Both the position numbers and the translations under genes were made by a program. The notes below the pieces were generated by a model. That model saw nothing but the letters and a program-made list of their open reading frames with translations. It had not been told where the DNA came from and did no database searches. Positions 32,884-42,331 of a stretch of 64,000 nucleotides of DNA are shown here, piece after piece (within the stretch, counting starts at the first letter, position 1; every line of letters starts with the position of its first letter). This DNA comes from Gracilaria gracilis. Lineage: Eukaryota; Rhodophyta; Florideophyceae; Gracilariales; Gracilariaceae. The stretch is taken from contig JARGSG010000029.1 of assembly GCA_030374805.1 (NCBI GenBank), positions 124,001-188,000 of the forward strand. Direction: 5' to 3'.

Positions 32884-35078
32884 ATGCCCGAGTCGGTTCA
32901 CTCCGTATCCAACCCCACGCACGCAATGGCGCCGAATCTGAGCGGCTCTGGTACACCGTCGACACCTTTCCGTCCGGTCCCGTTACCTGGTCAGAAGTAT
33001 GACCATCGCTTCCGTCGCGGTCTTACCGTTCCTCGCCGGAGGAAGCAGGTCCCGCTATCCGTCACTGAATACGTCCAGAAGGGGCTCTTCGACGGCGAGC
33101 GCTTCGCGTCGATTCCGACGGCGCTACCGATGCGGGATATGGCGACTCGCAATCCGAAACGGACAAGCATCGAAGCTTGGCAAGCCCGCTGGAACCACCT
33201 GTCTGGTGTGACCGGACGGAAGAGTGAAGAGACCTACGGGCGGAGCGACATGTTATACCTGCGCTGTCCGGAGGAGAAGACCTATCAGGATGCGTTGCAC
33301 CGTTTGTTCCACCGCTGCTCATCCGATTCGGGCTTTCCCGAGAAGGACATGAATCCGCTTGGGTTGGTGATGTTCACACCGCCGTACGACAATCTGTACT
33401 GGCTGGACCGTCAACGGTGGGGAAGTAATACCGCAAGGGAGGCGAGAATCCGAGCGTCACATGGGTTCCTGTACGGTTGGCACAACGTCGAGTTCTTTGA
33501 CGTCCCTGTTCATCGCCGATCGGACTTGTATTGCTCCACGAACGAAGTGTACACCAGCCTCGATGTGTCCCGCAACCTATCCGTACCGAATCCGTCCGTG
33601 TTGGCTTATCATTCGGAAGAGCTCCTCAAGGGTTCACCCATTCAGGGTGTTGTCCATCAGGTCGTATATGCCGAGTGCGCAGTGTTTGCCTTTATGGCGT
33701 TCCTCCAGGCGGCCCACGAAGGTATCGAGGTCTTCACCCGTGCGGGAGACGAGCGTCTGTACCAAAAGGACGGCCAAACCAAGTACGGGCGGTTGTTTCC
33801 GATGCCGTACAAACTGGTATGTATCCTGGCCGAGATGGGACTCCCGAACGTTCTCCGCGGCACCGTGTTTCCCCCGCAGGTCGGTGAGAAACTGTTACAG
33901 TACTCGTTCGAGAACGATTGGGACAACAATCCGGGGTTCCTGTGGTACGACTACTACTCCGATACGTTCCCGGCGATGCCCTCGACCGGATTAGTGGCGA
34001 CGCCGATCACAGGTGTCCTGAAGGGTCCGAAGAGTTTCCCCCGTGGCCCTTCAAAACCGTTCCGGACTTCTTCCCGCATGGGTTCATGGCGCAGGACTTC
34101 GAGGACATGGCGCCACTGCCGACTCCAATGGTGACACCCGTTGAGGCGAAGACCGTTGTGGAGGCAGGAGTACAGGCAGGATGCGGTCGGAAGTCTTGGA
34201 ACAAATCCGGTTTCGCCATTGAGGACAGCGCCAGACCGCATTCGGACGGTGATACGCACAAGGCCTTCATGGCTCTCCGTGCGGCTTGTATTCCGTTCGG
34301 CGAAGAGGAACCTGCGACGCTTGACGACGCCCTGTTGGCGGCCCGAGCATGGATGCGCCGCGCGGTCAACGCCGAGACTGCTCTCCGTGAGCAGGCTCAG
34401 GCGCAGCTTAACCTGCTCGGTTACCTCCGGGCCCACTCCTTGTTGGTCCTCGCGTCTTACGAGAAGTCCGTGACGGCTGGTCTGGGTATGGCGCCCGGTG
34501 TGGATGGGACGCCGATGTCGACGTTCGCGCCACCGTTAGAGGAGCTGGTGACCAAATCCTATGAGGGCATTGCGCAACAGGTCGATGCGAAGCGCATCGT
34601 CGACCACATCGTGAAGAAAATGCGCCAAGCGGCGGAGTCTTTCTTCAAGGGGGTCGAGCTGGTTGCGCCCTATATTCTGCCCGGGGAAGAGCCTGAAGGT
34701 GAAGGCCAGTCCGGTGACGGTGCAGGACCGAGCGGTACGAACGCGGCTTCCGAAGGGGAGACTCCGCAAGAGGAAGGAACCCCTGCGGTGCAGGATGTTT
34801 CCATGCCGTCTCCGAGTGGAGATCGAAAGGGAACGGAGACCGTCACGGTTGAGGAGGACCTCATAGAGCCGGCGCCTGCACTCGCAAGCCAATCGGGCAG
34901 TAAGTCGGGTGGAAGGAAGAAGGTCGTGGCCACTTCGCCGTGGCCTGGCGCCTTGGCGTTCCAGCCGACGAAGGCCGGTTTGGGTTCGCGCGGTGATTCC
35001 GCTGCGGGCCGTGGTACCTCTCCGTGGGGTACCCGTGGGCGTGGTATTACGAAACCCGGTTGGAAGAAGACTACTTAG
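32884..35078 (+). CDS. Gy2 antisense extra ORF, large protein of unknown family
   Basis: Two overlapping frames (32884-34134 and 33918-35078) make one protein of about 730 residues if a -1 shift occurs at TTTCCCC (34035-34041), which is in the correct phase for an X XXY YYZ slip site. A one-base deletion in the C run is the alternative. The N-terminus is Pro-rich. The middle is globular (RWGSNTAREARIRASHGFLY, YGRLFPMPYKLVCILAEMG). The C-terminal third is helical (LDDALLAARAWMRRAVNAET), then acidic, then Gly/Arg-rich (RGTSPWGTRGRGITKPGW). It lies tail to tail with pol, 277 bp from its end, on the opposite strand. Family unknown. Weak collinear motifs are shared with the Gy3 antisense protein. 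Met 32926 is the likelier start. Confidence 0.7.
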
Positions 35079-35355
35079 TTGACCGTGCGTACTCGTAGCT
35101 TTCTTTTCTCCTAAGTAAACTTGTGATTGTTTGTGATGACCTGTGGGCCAGTAGCATGTCGTTCTGCGTGTGCCGTTGTCGAAAAAGGCGGCGTTTTGTA
35201 AAAATCAGAAAGTAATTGACCAATAGGCGTACGTTGGTGGCGGTTTGCCGCCCAATGATAACGTAGTGGCGGCGCCTTTTGGTGCCCCGTGACGGTTCAC
35301 CGCTTGCGAGCCAGTACGTACGATCTCGGATCTCGGATCCGCCCCTTTCCCCCCC

Positions 35356-38271
35356 TTAAGGTGTCGCCGTTACCGAAGGGTTTCGGCGACGCCAATAGCG
35401 GGCGATAAAGTGCTGGGAAATGTGTTCCGGCGGTTCGAAGGTATTCTGATCGGTGCGGTACCCGTGCCATCGTACGCGGTATTCCTGTCCGTTCGGGGTG
35501 TCGCGATGGTCGACGACGCGTTCCACCACGCTCGAAACTGTTCCGGGCGGTGGAGTGGGTGGGTCGTCGACTGGTTCGTCCGCATACGGTCCCTCAGGGT
35601 CAGCAGCTACTGTGCCACGCGTCCGTTTGGAAGTGACCGGTGTGGTTGTTGGCCGTGCGGTTGGGGCTTTTGTCACTCTGTCAATACTGACGGTGTTGTG
35701 AATACCGTCTTGGTTCAGAGTGACAGTAGCATCCGTTGCGGATACGACCTTAAACGGGCCAACCGTCTTCGGTAAGAGCTTCCGATACGTACGTTCCTGA
35801 TCCGTAAGGTCCTTCTCTGCGTTCTTATAGTCCGGTCGGTCAACAAACACCTCTTCCCCAGTGAAAAGGCTCGGCGTGTACCGTACGGACTTATCAAAGG
35901 TTTTTTTATAGCGCTGTTGGGCGCGGGTCAACTTTGTCCGAGCGGTCTGCAGCGTGGCATGTAGGAGCTTGAGCGTGTAGCGTTTTAACCGAGCGGCAGT
36001 GGGCTGTGTAGGCGTCGTTGGGTCCAATGACGTACTGGGCTCATCGAGCAGAACGCTTGGTGGTTTCCGCGTTAGCGCAACGTCGAACGGTGCGGTACCG
36101 AGAGATCGATGGATCTGTAGGTTGTAACCGTACGTAAGAGGTTGCACATACGCGTGCCAATTGTTCTGATGATCCGCTACGTAGTGGCGTAACCTCTCCA
36201 CGAGTGTTTGGTTAAACCGTTCGGCCTGACCATTTGTTTGCGGATGGTACGCGGTCGTTAGTACGTGTTTGGTTCCCAAAGCGGTATATACAGTCTCAAA
36301 GAACTTAGAGACAAATTGAGTTCCGTTATCGGTTAGCAAGTAGTTTGGTATTCCGTACGGATAAACCCAGTTCTCCAGGAAGGCCTTCGCCACTACAGGA
36401 GCTGTAGTTGACCGCAGAGGTATAGAGCGAGCTATCTTGCTAAACCCATCGGTAATAACCAGTATGTACTGGTAACCGTTTACGGACTTCGTGAATGGGC
36501 CGACGATGTCCATCGTGACGAATTCCAGCGAACCGGCGGCGGGGAACAGCTTCAGCAGCTTCTGCGACTTGAAGTGTGTTCCTTTCGTCGCCGGGCTGGT
36601 GCGACAGTCCCGTACGGTCTGGAATACATCATTGGCCATATGTGGCCAGTAGAAGTCTCGACGGAGACTTTCATACATGCGAGTGGAGCCCGGATGGCCA
36701 ACCAGACGGGGGTAGTGTGCCAAGTAGAGAACGCGTGCCTGCAGTGATGCAGGTACGACCTTCTGGATGGCGCCGTCCAGTGGGGCTTTGCGCACGATAG
36801 GTCCGTTTCGGTCAATGTCGAACAGAGTGACACCGTTGCCGATGTCTTTCCGTATGGACTCACAGAAAGGGTCATCTGCTTGAGCTCGTACCAGCTTTTC
36901 GACCGTGACCGGAACGATATTGGTTTCCTCCGAGGTGACAGCAAGCACCTCGGGGATACCAGCAGATTTCCTTTCGGGCGTTGGCCAGTCGACGCAGACG
37001 TCGCTGTACTCATCACCGTTAACGTTAATGTTGGTGATAAAGTAGCCATCGTCCGTACGGTCATTCACTAGCAAGCAGGAGACCTCTTCGTCTAATGGGG
37101 CATCGTCTTCGCCATCCGACCGGATCCGAGAAAGGGCATCAGCCGCTTGGTGCTTGATACCCGGACGGTGGACGACATCGAAGTCATACTCCATTAGACG
37201 CAACCGCCACCTGGCCAATCGTCCTGACGCGTCCGCAAGGTTCAGTATCCACCTCAAAGAGTGGTGGTCAGTTCGGACAGTGAACTTCTGACCTTCTAGG
37301 TACGGACGGAGGTGCAGTATGGCCCAGATGACCGCAAGGCATTCCCGTTCGGTAGTCGAGTATTGCCGTTCGGTCTTGGATAGAGAGCGGCTCCAGTAAC
37401 CGATCGGCAGTAAGCCTCCGTCCGGTTGCTTCTCTAGCAGGGTACATCCTACCTGTCGGTCACATGCGTCTGTATCCAGAACGTACGGGTACCCTTGACG
37501 GGGGATGGCCAAAATGGGCGGGCGTATCAGTCTCTGACGTAATTCGTGAAAGGCTTCGTATTCCGTATCGGTCAATGTCTCAAACTTCGTGGGTTGCCCC
37601 TTCTCCAACTTGGGGTTCAATGGAGTCGCAATTCGGGCGAAGTTTGCGACAAACCGACGGAAAACGTTACAGAGCCCCAAGAACGATCGGAGCTCTGTCT
37701 GGGTCGTAGGCGGTTTAGCCTGCTTGATAGCTTTCTGTGCCTTGAGAGACACTTGAAGCTTTCCCGGTCGGATTACGTGGTCTAGATAGTCCACAGTGCC
37801 AATGAAAAAGTAGCACTTGTCCAGTCGGAGAGTAACACCAGCCGAACGGAGCATATGCAGTATGATCCGCACATGGTCATAATGCTCTGCAACCGTCCGG
37901 GAATAGATGATTACGTCATCAAGATACACCAGTGCGTACTGCCACTTCACCCGTGAATGGATGATATCGAGAGCACGCTGGAAAGTAGCCGGTGCGTTCT
38001 TGAGTCCGAACGGCATTCTCCGATAGCGGTACAGTCCCATGTGCGACGTGAACGTCGTTTTGTCCCGGTCGGCTTCATCCATTTCGGTCTGCCAATAAGC
38101 ACTGTTGGCGTCCAAAGTGGAGAAGATTTGTGCATCTCCAAGAGAGTCGATGCACTCGTCCATTCGGGGTAGTGGGTATGTGTCCCGTACGGTCGTAGCG
38201 TTCAACCGGCGGTAGTCGACGCAGAAGCGAAGGCTTCCGTCTTTCTTGAGCGCAAATACGACCGGGCTGGC
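35356..38271 (-). CDS. pol: Gy2 pol: RT, RNase H, integrase, chromodomain
   Basis: An uninterrupted frame of about 970 codons downstream of a TAA at 38272-38274. RT has RFCVDYRRLNATTVRDTYPL, RMPFGLKNAPATFQ and the catalytic YLDD (37915-37926). RNase H has TVRTDHHSLRWIL and ADALSRI. Integrase has an H2C2 finger, with catalytic residues in EFVTMDIVG, LTDNGTQF and GQAERFNQT. A C-terminal chromodomain (VERVVDHRDTPNGQEYRVRW, FEPPEHISQHF) completes it. All catalytic residues are present. Only the upstream TAA separates it from the protease, in the same frame at SSAE*ASPVVF, where related elements have an aromatic or similar residue, so it is probably a nonsense mutation. Confidence 0.93.
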   Translation of the reverse strand, partial: ASPVVFALKKDGSLRFCVDYRRLNATTVRDTYPLPRMDECIDSLGDAQIFSTLDANSAYWQTEMDEADRDKTTFTSHMGLYRYRRMPFGLKNAPATFQRALDIIHSRVKWQYALVYLDDVIIYSRTVAEHYDHVRIILHMLRSAGVTLRLDKCYFFIGTVDYLDHVIRPGKLQVSLKAQKAIKQAKPPTTQTELRSFLGLCNVFRRFVANFARIATPLNPKLEKGQPTKFETLTDTEYEAFHELRQRLIRPPILAIPRQGYPYVLDTDACDRQVGCTLLEKQPDGGLLPIGYWSRSLSKTERQYSTTERECLAVIWAILHLRPYLEGQKFTVRTDHHSLRWILNLADASGRLARWRLRLMEYDFDVVHRPGIKHQAADALSRIRSDGEDDAPLDEEVSCLLVNDRTDDGYFITNINVNGDEYSDVCVDWPTPERKSAGIPEVLAVTSEETNIVPVTVEKLVRAQADDPFCESIRKDIGNGVTLFDIDRNGPIVRKAPLDGAIQKVVPASLQARVLYLAHYPRLVGHPGSTRMYESLRRDFYWPHMANDVFQTVRDCRTSPATKGTHFKSQKLLKLFPAAGSLEFVTMDIVGPFTKSVNGYQYILVITDGFSKIARSIPLRSTTAPVVAKAFLENWVYPYGIPNYLLTDNGTQFVSKFFETVYTALGTKHVLTTAYHPQTNGQAERFNQTLVERLRHYVADHQNNWHAYVQPLTYGYNLQIHRSLGTAPFDVALTRKPPSVLLDEPSTSLDPTTPTQPTAARLKRYTLKLLHATLQTARTKLTRAQQRYKKTFDKSVRYTPSLFTGEEVFVDRPDYKNAEKDLTDQERTYRKLLPKTVGPFKVVSATDATVTLNQDGIHNTVSIDRVTKAPTARPTTTPVTSKRTRGTVAADPEGPYADEPVDDPPTPPPGTVSSVVERVVDHRDTPNGQEYRVRWHGYRTDQNTFEPPEHISQHFIARYWRRRNPSVTATP

Positions 38272-39645
38272 TTATTCTGCCGATGACGGTTCTATGACAC
38301 CAGCAGCGAGCTGCTTTGTCACCTCCTTACGTTCGAGTTCTCTCCGAGCGGGTCCGGCACGGTACGGCATCTGGAATATGGGCTTCGAGCCTGGTTCCAG
38401 ATGGATGCGGTGCTTCGCTGCCGCAATCGTTCCGAGATGGCCGTCCCACATGTCCGCAAACGGTCGAAGTAGCTCAATGACTTTGTCCCGTTCGGTAACA
38501 TACTCAGGACTCATCTGTACCTTGCTGGTCCAGTCGTTTTCATCTTTCCGTACGGTTTCTTGCTCCTGTTCGGTATCCTTGTATTCCCGTTCGGAATTAT
38601 TACCGAAAATTGGAATGTGTTCCCCCTCCTTAGACTCGTCGCTCCGCGACGATGGTTGCGGAGTTATGAGCGCTACAAGAGATGGAAGGGCAAGTCCAAT
38701 AACGGTGTTCTTGTGTAGTCGAACCGAGCAGTCAGAAAAGTTTGCCACGCGAACGAGAAAGGGTACGTCCGGTCGGAGCTCCATAACTCCACCTGCGAGG
38801 AGTGTGAGTTCAAGCGTTGATCCCGTTCGGTGATGAGACTGTAGAAAGACCAAGCCGGACGTTATGGTGGTTACCAAGACGTTCGTTTCCGACAATGGGG
38901 TTAGAACAACCGGACGGGCAACGTGTATCTTATTAGATGGAGTTTCCCGTTCGGGTTCTGGTTCCGGCGCGGAAGGTGCATTTGGTCCGTAGGCGGAAGA
39001 CTGTATAGACACCGGTTTGGAGTGTCGTAGGAGTATTGTCCGTTTCGGTGGTAGTACTGCCAAGACGTACTTGTCAATAAACGAAGTACCGAGTAGTACG
39101 CTGGTGGAGAGGTTGGAAACCACCAAGAACTGTACTCGTACATTGAGGTCACCGATTCGGACCATAAGGGAGAGAACTCCCACAACGTCCATTCGGTTCT
39201 TCGACGCGTCCGTAATTCGGGGTCTTATGTCCGGTCGGAGTTTTGAGCGCCAATTCGGAGGGAGATGGCGTTCTTGAACCAGACAGGGTCCGGTTCCGGT
39301 ATCAAGAACTCCCGTTAACGGATACATCAGTGCCGTGTTGAGGCCAACCGACACGTGCACCTTGTAGTTCGCGCTTGAAAAGAGGACCGTTTCGGTTTCA
39401 ATGTCCGTATCGGTCAGGTCACATGTCAGGACAGGGGACTCCCCTCGGATGGAGTCCGTTCGGTCTGTCGCTGACTGGGCGAGGCTAGGCCTCTGTGGAG
39501 GAGGCGATGCCTCTACGCTTCCTCCTGGTCGTTTTCCTGGTGGGGAGCAGGCTCCTCGATCAGCATGACGGCCTGTGTCGGTCTTGGTGAGTACGTCTGG
39601 CGAGGCTGTCCGCCCTGGCGATATCCTACATTGTCCTTCGGGGTA
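38272..39645 (-). CDS. pol: Gy2 protease region, in -1 frame relative to gag
   Basis: The pol frame is open from 39645 and overlaps gag by about 130 bp (gag TAG at 39513-39515). Codon phase puts it -1 relative to gag, the usual arrangement for ribosomal frameshifting. The only weak slip-like heptamer seen in the overlap is GGAAAAC near the gag end. The aspartic protease triad is LDTGTG (Asp 39301-39303), with VLLGTSFIDKYV further on. The N-terminal edge of RT (MWDGHLGTI, KPIFQMPYRAGPARRELE) follows before the TAA at 38272. The protease would cleave Gag-Pol. Confidence 0.85.
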   Translation of the reverse strand, partial: YPEGQCRISPGRTASPDVLTKTDTGRHADRGACSPPGKRPGGSVEASPPPQRPSLAQSATDRTDSIRGESPVLTCDLTDTDIETETVLFSSANYKVHVSVGLNTALMYPLTGVLDTGTGPCLVQERHLPPNWRSKLRPDIRPRITDASKNRMDVVGVLSLMVRIGDLNVRVQFLVVSNLSTSVLLGTSFIDKYVLAVLPPKRTILLRHSKPVSIQSSAYGPNAPSAPEPEPERETPSNKIHVARPVVLTPLSETNVLVTTITSGLVFLQSHHRTGSTLELTLLAGGVMELRPDVPFLVRVANFSDCSVRLHKNTVIGLALPSLVALITPQPSSRSDESKEGEHIPIFGNNSEREYKDTEQEQETVRKDENDWTSKVQMSPEYVTERDKVIELLRPFADMWDGHLGTIAAAKHRIHLEPGSKPIFQMPYRAGPARRELERKEVTKQLAAGVIEPSSAE

Positions 39646-41714
39646 TCAGTTTTCCGTCCGGTCTGGTAGGCACTGTAATAGCCTTCCTCGCGGCGTTGCT
39701 GATAATTAGCCTCCCGTATGGCCAGCAGCTTCTTTTTTAGGTCCAGTGGGAGCAACTGACAGCAGTTGGGCTCCCGCGAAAGGCAAATCCGACACGGTCT
39801 AACTGGTGCCTGCCCCTGGGGTTGCTCTACCCTGGAGCTGGCAGGACTGGGATACGACCGAACGGACTGAGCCGGCGTTGAAGCCGAGGGCGTAGTGGGA
39901 GGCGAGGGCATGGAAGACGCGCGGGATACCGCGAGGACATGTTCCTTGTCTTCATCCGATACGGAATAGATCGATTCCGACGGGGTATCGATACTGTGAA
40001 CCTTCCGGGCGGTACGAGAAGACTCCTTCCGAGCAGTTGGCTTTTGAGTATCGACCCGAACGGACTGTCGACGTGAGGCACGATGGGTGTCTCCGTACGA
40101 TTCCGCGTAACGGGCAAGTGCATCGTATCCGATATTGGGATGCGAGGTGAGGTGATTCCTCACCTTTGACCGTATGGCAGCAAGGAGACCTTCGACGAAG
40201 ATTCCCTTCAAATTCAGATCGGTAAAGACATTTCCGCAACGGAGGGCTTTCGTCCAGAGCTTTTGGGCGAATTCCGTTTCGGACATGCCTGACGCTTGGC
40301 GGTAGAGAGTGACCTCTGCGGCCGCGTCGGCAATGATCTCATCCGTTGCGTACGTGGTCAACAGAAAGTTGACGACCTCTTCGTACGTGTGGAGAGACTC
40401 ATCCTGAGTACGGTCGACAGTGCCAGACTCACCTTCGAGCCGAGACTGAACCAGAGCGTGCGCCAGTCCGGTCAGGTAAAACTGGAAGCACCAGAGGGCT
40501 GCCCCCTCAGTGAGTCCGTTATGGTTGCAAGCGGTTTTAAACCGCTCTAAGAAATTGAGCACCGATATCGGATCCGTCCCGGAAAAGGAATGGCCCTTCA
40601 TCTGGACATTCAATTTCTTTTGGTAGCGCGCAATCTTGCGCGCCACCCGCGAATTGTACGTCTGGCTCCTCCTGAGCAACCTGTACGTACGGTAGTCCAC
40701 CACTTTGGCGAACTTCTCGTTCAAGGGCCTGATGCGTTTCAGCATCAACCTGTCCGAATGGGAACGATACCGATCGGACTTTCCCCTCCGTCGAGGCCTG
40801 CGGGAGTGTAGGTCGACTTCCGAATCCGTGCGGTCGTCATCCGACGATGACTCCGAAGAGTCCGAGTCCGTTCTGGCTGATCGTCGCCTTCTCTGGCGGC
40901 GACGATCTTTCCGTTTACGGGGCGTGTCATCCGAATCGGAACTTCCGCTCGGTCTACCGCCTCTGCGGCGGCGATTCCTCCTCTCGTCGGAGGAATCTCC
41001 TGAGCTTCCGTTCGGATCGTCCTGTGGGTTGACTGGCGGGAGGTACACTCCGGTCGGACCCTTCGTCGGGCCCTTCTTCAGTTCCGGTCGGTGTTGCCTC
41101 TCACCGCTAGCGGGTGCATTGTCCGTACGGTCAATAAAAGATTTGGGTGGGTGGGTCGGTAGCTGAGCTACCAGTGCGGCCAGTGTACTGTTCAGAGCTG
41201 ACGTAGCAGGTTCCAAACGGTCTGTCTTCAGGATATTCCTGACCATGTCGTGTACGATCGGTGGAATATCCTGGTGCAGAAGCGCCGGGATTCGGTCCTT
41301 GAGGTACGTCTCCACTGCCATGGGGACGTGGACCTCAATTTCCGTTCGGAGACTCTGCAGGGCATAGGGAGCGATCCCTGCCCAGAGTTCCCGTGCCGTA
41401 GTCCGTTCGGTAAGGAGTGGCGGCGCGGGGCCAGCTTCGCCCCGTGGCGTCTTCTCCGCTCCGGGAAAGGGGGCGAGCGCAATTGCCTCGTCCTCGTTCC
41501 GTTCGGACTTAGACCTACTACGTGCGGAACCGTCTCGGATAATCCGTTCGGGCTCCTCTGAAGGCGTGGCGTAGGCCGTCGCTTTACTTCGGGTGCTCCG
41601 GCGGCCAACCGAAGCAGCATCCGAAGCGGCACGAATTGCGACCGGTACGGACTTTGCGGAGTCTTTTTCGACCAAAGACCCTTCACCCATTTCTCCGTGC
41701 GGACGATGACTCAT
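39513..41714 (-). CDS. gag: Gy2 Gag
   Basis: About 733 residues from MSHRPHGEMGEGS (41712-41714), the first Met downstream of the 5' LTR. The open frame extends upstream into the LTR, but that part is unlikely to be used. A charged N-terminal region is followed by an Arg/Ser/Asp-rich stretch (RRRRGGRPSGSSDSDD). The capsid-like segment comes next (GHSFSGTDPISVLNFLERFK, SEFAQ-type helices, VEGLLAAIRSKVRNHL). A possible zinc-binding segment CRICLSREPNCCQL is not a classical CCHC knuckle. The ORF ends with TAG at 39513. It looks intact. Confidence 0.88.
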   Translation of the reverse strand: MSHRPHGEMGEGSLVEKDSAKSVPVAIRAASDAASVGRRSTRSKATAYATPSEEPERIIRDGSARSRSKSERNEDEAIALAPFPGAEKTPRGEAGPAPPLLTERTTARELWAGIAPYALQSLRTEIEVHVPMAVETYLKDRIPALLHQDIPPIVHDMVRNILKTDRLEPATSALNSTLAALVAQLPTHPPKSFIDRTDNAPASGERQHRPELKKGPTKGPTGVYLPPVNPQDDPNGSSGDSSDERRNRRRRGGRPSGSSDSDDTPRKRKDRRRQRRRRSARTDSDSSESSSDDDRTDSEVDLHSRRPRRRGKSDRYRSHSDRLMLKRIRPLNEKFAKVVDYRTYRLLRRSQTYNSRVARKIARYQKKLNVQMKGHSFSGTDPISVLNFLERFKTACNHNGLTEGAALWCFQFYLTGLAHALVQSRLEGESGTVDRTQDESLHTYEEVVNFLLTTYATDEIIADAAAEVTLYRQASGMSETEFAQKLWTKALRCGNVFTDLNLKGIFVEGLLAAIRSKVRNHLTSHPNIGYDALARYAESYGDTHRASRRQSVRVDTQKPTARKESSRTARKVHSIDTPSESIYSVSDEDKEHVLAVSRASSMPSPPTTPSASTPAQSVRSYPSPASSRVEQPQGQAPVRPCRICLSREPNCCQLLPLDLKKKLLAIREANYQQRREEGYYSAYQTGRKTDTPKDNVGYRQGGQPRQTYSPRPTQAVMLIEEPAPHQENDQEEA

Positions 41715-41772
41715 ACTGTACGTATCGGTTCCACGATCGGTTCTGCTGCTCCGTACGGTCTCGAATTCCACT

Positions 41773-41790
41773 TCTAAGTAGGGATCCCAA
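41773..41790 (-). other. Gy2 candidate primer-binding site
   Basis: Reading leftward from the 5' LTR end, one base separates the LTR from TGGGATCCCTACTTAG. TGG pairs with the tRNA CCA end. The tRNA is not identified. Confidence 0.5.
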
Positions 41791-42331
41791 TGTGGTATAA
41801 CACAATAAAGCAAAGAGTCCGAAGCGGTCTTGAGACGGGAGTGGCGGCCGCGTACAGTCGTGTGACTGTAATGAGTCCGAGCGGAGAGGGAGGGCGGAAG
41901 CACCGGGCGGTCGAAGGGAGAGTGGACGGTCGGTATCACCAAGCGCGTACAGGGGCGCGCAAAAGGGTACAAACGGTCTGAGAAACCTGAGTAGAATATA
42001 CCGTGCGGTCTATCGTTAGCGCAAGCTGGCGAGAAAGACGTTCGGCAGAAGATGCTTGTCGTTTACGATTGGGGGCCTCAGGAGATCCGAACTACAACTA
42101 AATATCGGGTCTGGGCCCCATTACTAACTACTGTACGATCGGTCTAATTTGCATTGTCACTACCAAGTCCGTACACGTGGCCAACTTGTACGCTGTGCCA
42201 ATCCGTCCGGCACTTGATCACCAAATCGTACACGTGGCGGTGCCACGGCACTAGCCCATCGTGCACTACCCCTTCGTACGTGAACGGCTGATCAGACACA
42301 CTCTGTACCAACCCGGGCCCACTATACTACA
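41791..42331 (-). repeat. Gy2 5' LTR
   Basis: 541 bp, the same length as the 3' LTR, with about 11 mostly transition differences. It is bounded by CATCC on the right (42332-42336). Confidence 0.92.

Larger units (their letters stand above)
31137..42331 (-). mobile_element. Gy2: near-intact Ty3/gypsy chromovirus, 11,195 bp
   Basis: Two 541-bp LTRs (31137-31677 and 41791-42331) with TG...CA ends differ at about 11 positions by eye. A PPT abuts the 3' LTR and a TGG-starting candidate PBS follows the 5' LTR. Gag, protease, RT, RNase H, integrase and chromodomain are complete apart from one in-frame stop. A large ORF on the opposite strand fills the 3' third. At 11.2 kb it is long for a chromovirus because of that extra region. 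It inserted into the MULE transposase gene. Confidence 0.95.

Noticed and set aside
41715-41972. Upstream extension of the Gy2 gag frame into the 5' LTR
   Set aside because: The same codons occur at the other LTR (30770-31318 reading), so they are LTR sequence. The first Met after the LTR (41714) is the better start.
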